Part shown: positions 1 to 20,000 of the stretch, in pieces
Numbering within the stretch: the first letter of the stretch is position 1
Layout of the letters: each line of letters begins with the position of its first letter
Source of the DNA: Botryococcus braunii
Lineage: Eukaryota; Chlorophyta; Trebouxiophyceae
Assembly: GCA_002005505.1 (NCBI GenBank)
Contig: KV908416.1
Coordinates: forward strand, 432,341 to 452,340
DNA: 20,000 bases
Direction of reading: 5' to 3'
Notes under the pieces: generated by a model
Told to the model about the DNA's origin: nothing
The model's database searches: none
What the model saw: only the letters and a program-made list of their open reading frames with translations
Made by a program: the position numbers and the translations under genes

Positions 1-6423
<6,423 letters not shown>

Positions 6424-7200
6424 AGGGCCGGGGACTGCCCCGTGCACGCCGGAATCGTGGCTTCGGGGGCGTACGAGGCGGCTCGCTTCTTGACTACGGC
6501 TCCGCGGCAATGGAGCGCCGCACGGGAGCCGGCGGGGGCGGTCCCGCAGTCCCTTGCTGCTCAGGGAAAGGGCTCTGTGCCACAGTCCCTTGCAGCCTGG
6601 CGCGCGGCGATCGCGCAGGGTGCGCAGACTTGGGTGTTGGATTACCGATGGCAGCCCTTTTGGGAAACATATGCTCGCTCGGTCGTCACTTTTGTTTGAA
6701 GAAAGCGCCCTCGTTGTATTCCCCATGGGGTTTTTCAGTTGTACACGTTCTGCACCCTGTACGCGCGGTCCCAATCTCTCTCTCCTCTCAAATATGAGAC
6801 GTATATGTTTAGTGTGTTGTGATGGCATGTGGTTGTGCTGCGATGGGGTTCAGCCTGCAGGCGCGTCTGTGGCAGGGTGCTCGAGGGCATGTCATAAACT
6901 GTGGCGTGCGTAAGAGCGCACTTTGTAAAAACTGCGTTGGGTGTTTGAGGGCACTTGAAATTTGCGGTGGGTGTCCGAGGGCATTTTAACTGCGGTGGTG
7001 TCTGAGGCACTCAGAACATTGCGCTGTCTGCTGGTCCCAGAGTGCAAGTGAGGTTGTTTTTAGTTTTGTTCCTTCCACAGTCATGCATTTTGATTTTTTG
7101 GCCGTCATTGGTGGTTGGAGGTCTTGTGTTGCTGTATCTCTAGGCATTGGCCGCCTCCCTAAGACTGTAAGCACGAGAAAAAAATAGAAAAAAAAATAAA
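6424..7200 (+). other. EF-1alpha 3' UTR and flank
   Basis: Non-coding sequence after the EF-1alpha stop. Candidate polyadenylation motifs are TGTAA at 6924-6928 and 7166-7170, and AATAAA at about 7195. Which is used cannot be told from sequence. Bases 6880-7015 hold a degenerate tandem repeat of about 36 bp (gggtgtttgagggcact type). Confidence 0.6.
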
Positions 7201-8242
7201 GCGGATTCATCACGTACGTCCCGTAGCGAAGTTGCCATCGTGCTTGACTAATGACCCTGCAAGCCTCTGCTCACGACGGGATCTGGGATTGACCAGGAAT
7301 GTGTTCCACCGGAAATATAAATGCATGAAGGAGAAAAGAAGTATGTGTGGAATAAAAAATGCTACTCATGCTTGAACCTGATGAAGATCCACTCAGCTGA
7401 TGGAGAACTTATCTAAAGGCAACCAACATATTAAGAATGGAAGCACGAAACGAGAGGAGGAGGAAGCACAACAAGTTAGCTGTCTCTGCCGGAGCGCTGA
7501 TCGATTTGTGCGGTGATTAGTTGGCGTCTTTGATCGTTTCTTGGATGTCTTGGCGAGAGTGGCAACTCACTGGTAGCTGTAATCCTAGCTAGTGTGATAT
7601 ATATATCCGAAGAACAAACTACAAATACACGAGTTTGCTCAACGGCATGGAGGAACCGGAAGGACAAAAGAATAAGAGATTGGTGAATAACATTTGGCTG
7701 GGCCAATTGGTGAAGGGAAGTGTATTGCCAGTCCCAACACCCGTTCTTGTGCAAGGTGGTATCAAATCAGTATCGCAGGCTGCCATCAGATCAGCATCTC
7801 ACCAGCAACAATATCTCTCTACAACGGATAAAATACCCTTTCCAAACGTTCACAATACTGATGAGCAGGAAAATGTGCTCACTCCTGCCCTCAAAATAAC
7901 ACCACCCCCTTCAACCCATATTGAACAGAGTTCAGCTCGTCTTCTCATCATGTGTGTGCATGGGAAACCTGGCTTTCCCATACCAGCATATAGGATACGT
8001 GGTTCGCGGTAAGGATATTCTTCACTGCTTAGGTATGACAGTGAAGCTTATCCGGGCCGTCACTGCTTCACTGCTTATCTTCAAAAATGCAGTTGCGATC
8101 CGCCGGTACACCTGAAAAGGCCAACGTGAACAATGTTAGTTCCACCAAAATCGAGAGTGACTTCGAGACCGGAGTTGGTAGATCATCACCCGCTCATCAC
8201 AACCTTCTGATTCAGAAAGTCATGAGATGAAGAAAGATCATA
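7201..8242. other. Gap between convergent EF-1alpha and transporter genes
   Basis: No recognisable gene. It probably includes the 3' UTR of the transporter on the minus strand. A 125-residue frame at 7635-8012 (plus) has no family resemblance, opens at a non-ATG codon and is not supported by splice context. Confidence 0.6.
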
Positions 8243-13653
<5,411 letters not shown>

Positions 13654-14202
13654 TTCTGAATTTGGTCACTTCATGGTCCCAACGTGCAGCATACCCGGCG
13701 ATATCCCCTGCTAAGACTTTAACCGGCATCCATGGTAACTTGAGCCCTTGTAGCTACTCTGAGACTGCTAAACAGTATCAATCAACGGCAAAATCATATC
13801 TGATCTAGACTGAAAGAAAAAATGTAGCACGGGAGATCCTCGTAACAACGCGGGATTGTTTGATGGCCACCCGAAGTGGTAAGGAGTCCGTGTTCTCTTG
13901 AGTCCACCCACCTTCAAATCGCATGCCCCTTATCGATTGGGCTTTACAACAAGATAGACGCAATAAAAGAGATTGTCTCCCATTCAATAAATCGTTGAAC
14001 GTCGGTACCGTACCGGATTGTACCGCGGTTTCGGAAGTGCCGTCTTTAGCCTGGCATGTCTTGAGCCACGCAAGAATTTCTTATTCAAATACGCCGTATA
14101 AATCGAAAATTACTAGAATAAATAATCTGCCTGTGTGTGTAAGGCTAGAACATAGCTGCACAACTGACCTGTTTGTGGACAGTGTCGTGAGGTTGGCGAG
14201 AC
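13654..14202. promoter_or_regulatory. Shared upstream region of divergent transporter and acetyltransferase genes
   Basis: 549 bp lie between the transporter ATG (13653, minus) and the acetyltransferase ATG (14203, plus). TATAAAT at 14097-14103 is a candidate TATA box about 100 bases before the plus-strand start codon. I see no equally clear TATA on the minus side. Both 5' UTRs and the promoters must fit here, unless there are non-coding first exons elsewhere. Confidence 0.55.
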
Positions 14203-18302
<4,100 letters not shown>

Positions 18303-18335
18303 GGGTCCGAGGCAGACTCGACCCCTCCTCATCAT

Positions 18336-18367
<32 letters not shown>

Positions 18368-18888
18368 GCATCTTCACAATTGCCAAACTGGCGTCTTACA
18401 GTATCGTTTTCATCATCAGGAATTTCTTCTGAAGCAAGGTTAACTTATATCTTCGTATGTCACGTTTTTATCTGTAATTTTGTATTTGCGCAGCATGAGT
18501 TATGCTCTCATGTCATAGGGAAACTCAACACAGCAACTTGAAGAGATCCAAGACATGCAGAGACAAAGGGCATCCAGCGGGCTCAGGCATCTAATCGTGA
18601 TTTTGAATTGTAGAAAGGTACTTCTAGTCACGAAAGTGATATATCTGGTGGCCAGTCCTCCCCCCCCCCCTCTCTCATTCTAACCCCCGGCGGCTTTTCT
18701 CTGCCCCCTGAGAGGGGGGTCCCACGCTCGCTCGCTCAGACCCCCGGGGGGGGGGGGAAGGGTGGGAGGAGAGAGAAGAGGGGGAGAGGGAGAGGGGAGA
18801 GGGAGAGGGAGAGGGGAGAGGGTGAAGGAGAAGACACCCCACGGTCCTAACCACCCATTCTGCGGTGCAATGTGTTCTTTTTTGATAG
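18303..18888 (+). other. Acetyltransferase 3' flank
   Basis: A CAT/CAG trinucleotide tract at 18330-18370 sits just after the stop. TGTAA at 18473-18477 is a candidate polyadenylation motif. A G-rich (GGGAGA) tract occupies about 18741-18822. No gene is recognised. Confidence 0.6.
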
Positions 18889-19086
18889 ATTCAACAAATG
18901 ATAAACGAAAGAGTATCAAAAGTCCTCTTGCAACAGCAACGAGCAACTAACAGAAAAGCCATGGGGGAAGTCAGACTGGGGCCAGGCCGACTCTGTCCTC
19001 GGCTGGTGACATCATTGAGCGCCATTCGGGATGAACAAACGGAACCTCCTCCTCCAGGAAGGTTTACTTGCAGAAATCAGCGTTAG
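18889..19086 (+). CDS. Orphan exon-like open frame, unidentified
   Basis: Preceded by a good acceptor: CTAAC branch-point-like motif near 18847, then a T-rich stretch ending ttttttgatag at 18888. The frame then reads IQQMINERVSKVLLQQQRAT and later LCPRLVTSLSAIRDEQTEPP, ending at TAG 19084-19086 or at a weak donor (AG|gtttac) near 19060. Composition is not low-complexity and resembles a helical protein segment. I recognise no family and no partner exon. It could be chance. Confidence 0.25.
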   Translation: MQQMINERVSKVLLQQQRATNRKAMGEVRLGPGRLCPRLVTSLSAIRDEQTEPPPPGRFTCRNQR

Positions 19087-19150
19087 AAGCGACGTGTAAG
19101 CTTAGAACCCCAATTTGCGGTAGGGGAGCTGCATTATTGAAACGCGTGCA

Positions 19151-19154
<4 letters not shown>

Positions 19155-19246
<92 letters not shown>

Positions 19247-19323
19247 CTCTTCTCTCTCTCTCTCTCTCTCTCTCCCCCCCCCGTCCCTCTCGCTCGCACA
19301 CACACACAAACACACACACACAC

Positions 19324-19366
<43 letters not shown>

Positions 19367-19446
19367 CACATACGCACACACACACACGCACGCACACACA
19401 CACACACAACACACAGCACACACACACACACACACACACATACACA

Positions 19447-19502
<56 letters not shown>
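19155..19502 (+). repeat. (CT)n followed by (CA)n microsatellites
   Basis: CT repeat at 19155-19274, C run and short spacer, then CA repeat with TA and GC variants at 19295-19502. The dinucleotide strand is opposite to the other TG/GA blocks in the window. The following 19503-19800 shows no recognised gene. Confidence 0.97.
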
Positions 19503-19506
<4 letters not shown>

Positions 19507-19800
19507 AAGTATGCACGCATGCAAAACGCGGGGGCCCGCCCGCTTGCCCTCCCACATATGTGCCCCCCCCCCCCCCTGGCCTCCAACAAAACTCTGTACC
19601 CTGAAGGGCTTTACCGCGGTATTGAACAGGTACATTGGGCTAGGGGCGCAAATTGGTCAGTAGAGTTGAAGGGCTAAGGTGAGGGCTTGATGATTTTCTT
19701 AGTAGGTGTGAAAACTGATGCCGACAAAGGCTTAGCCCCCTAAAAAAAGACACTGAGAAGTATTAGGTTAACAAGGGCAGCCCACGTTGCTCACGCCTAC

Positions 19801-20000
19801 CCCACCAACAGCATGACCATCACTTTGGAATAAATGCCACATCTCCTTTGGTGTGGGCTTCTCTCTTCAAATGTCACGTCATCACTGTTGTAAAAAAAAT
19901 TGTGGGTGTTTATCCTAGTTGTATTTGGTGGTTCCCACAGGTACATGTAGTCCATAGAGTCCGCGCAGGTACCGTGGTACCCATGGTACCGCATTGACGC
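19801..20000 (-). CDS. Partial exon of an unidentified gene at the right edge
   Basis: The minus-strand frame is open from the window edge for about 66 codons. It includes RYHGYHGTCADSMDYMYLWE, then NTHNFFYNSDDVTFEERSPH and a hydrophobic end (YSKVMVMLLVG). The frame meets TAG at 19799-19797, but GG|gtaggc at 19800 offers a splice donor, so an internal exon is likelier than a C-terminus. The amino-acid composition is diverse and protein-like. I cannot name the family; the late hydrophobic stretch may begin a membrane segment. Confidence 0.4.

Noticed and set aside
7635..8012. 125-residue frame between the convergent genes
   Set aside because: No recognisable family, first codon not ATG, and no splice context. 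It is kept only as part of the intergenic description.

Overview
The window is nuclear DNA of a eukaryote. It holds three multi-exon genes with GT-AG introns, long introns full of microsatellites and minisatellites, and no bacterial operon structure. I think a unicellular alga or similar protist is most likely. The TEF gene is true EF-1alpha, one intron carries degraded MORN-repeat fragments, a bacterial-type sugar O-acetyltransferase has become an intron-bearing gene, and a TGTAA motif lies after its stop. None of these fixes the lineage, and the species is not identified.

Layout. (1) 1-6423, plus strand: the 3' half of an EF-1alpha gene in four exons (2-88, 1962-2171, 3090-3377, 6355-6423) that read without a break to the stop. 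Intron 1 holds two abutting long palindromes; the arms of the second encode MORN-repeat fragments. Intron 3 (about 3 kb) holds nine related units. Each has an AAGGC/GCCTT-type closing stem, a UGAUGA-like box, an internal hairpin with an 8-nt loop, and CUGA just before the closing stem. They look like box C/D snoRNA-type units or a family of structured repeats. (2) 6424-8242: the EF-1alpha 3' flank and the gap between two convergent genes. (3) 8243-13653, minus strand: a complete seven-exon nucleotide-sugar transporter of the SLC35D/DMT type, which I predict at 354 residues. (4) 13654-14202: a 549-bp interval between two divergent start codons. (5) 14203-18302, plus strand: a complete four-exon maltose/galactoside-type O-acetyltransferase of 199 residues. 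(6) 18303-20000: a repeat-rich flank with one orphan exon-like frame on the plus strand and, at the right edge, an exon of an unrecognised gene on the minus strand.

Relations between genes. The transporter and the acetyltransferase are head to head over a short shared upstream region, and both act on sugars or activated sugars. Joint regulation is possible but is only inferred from layout. EF-1alpha is a translation factor, and translation-related genes are common hosts of intronic snoRNAs in eukaryotes, which fits the repeat family in its last intron. The most interesting unexplained elements are that array and the MORN-derived palindromes.
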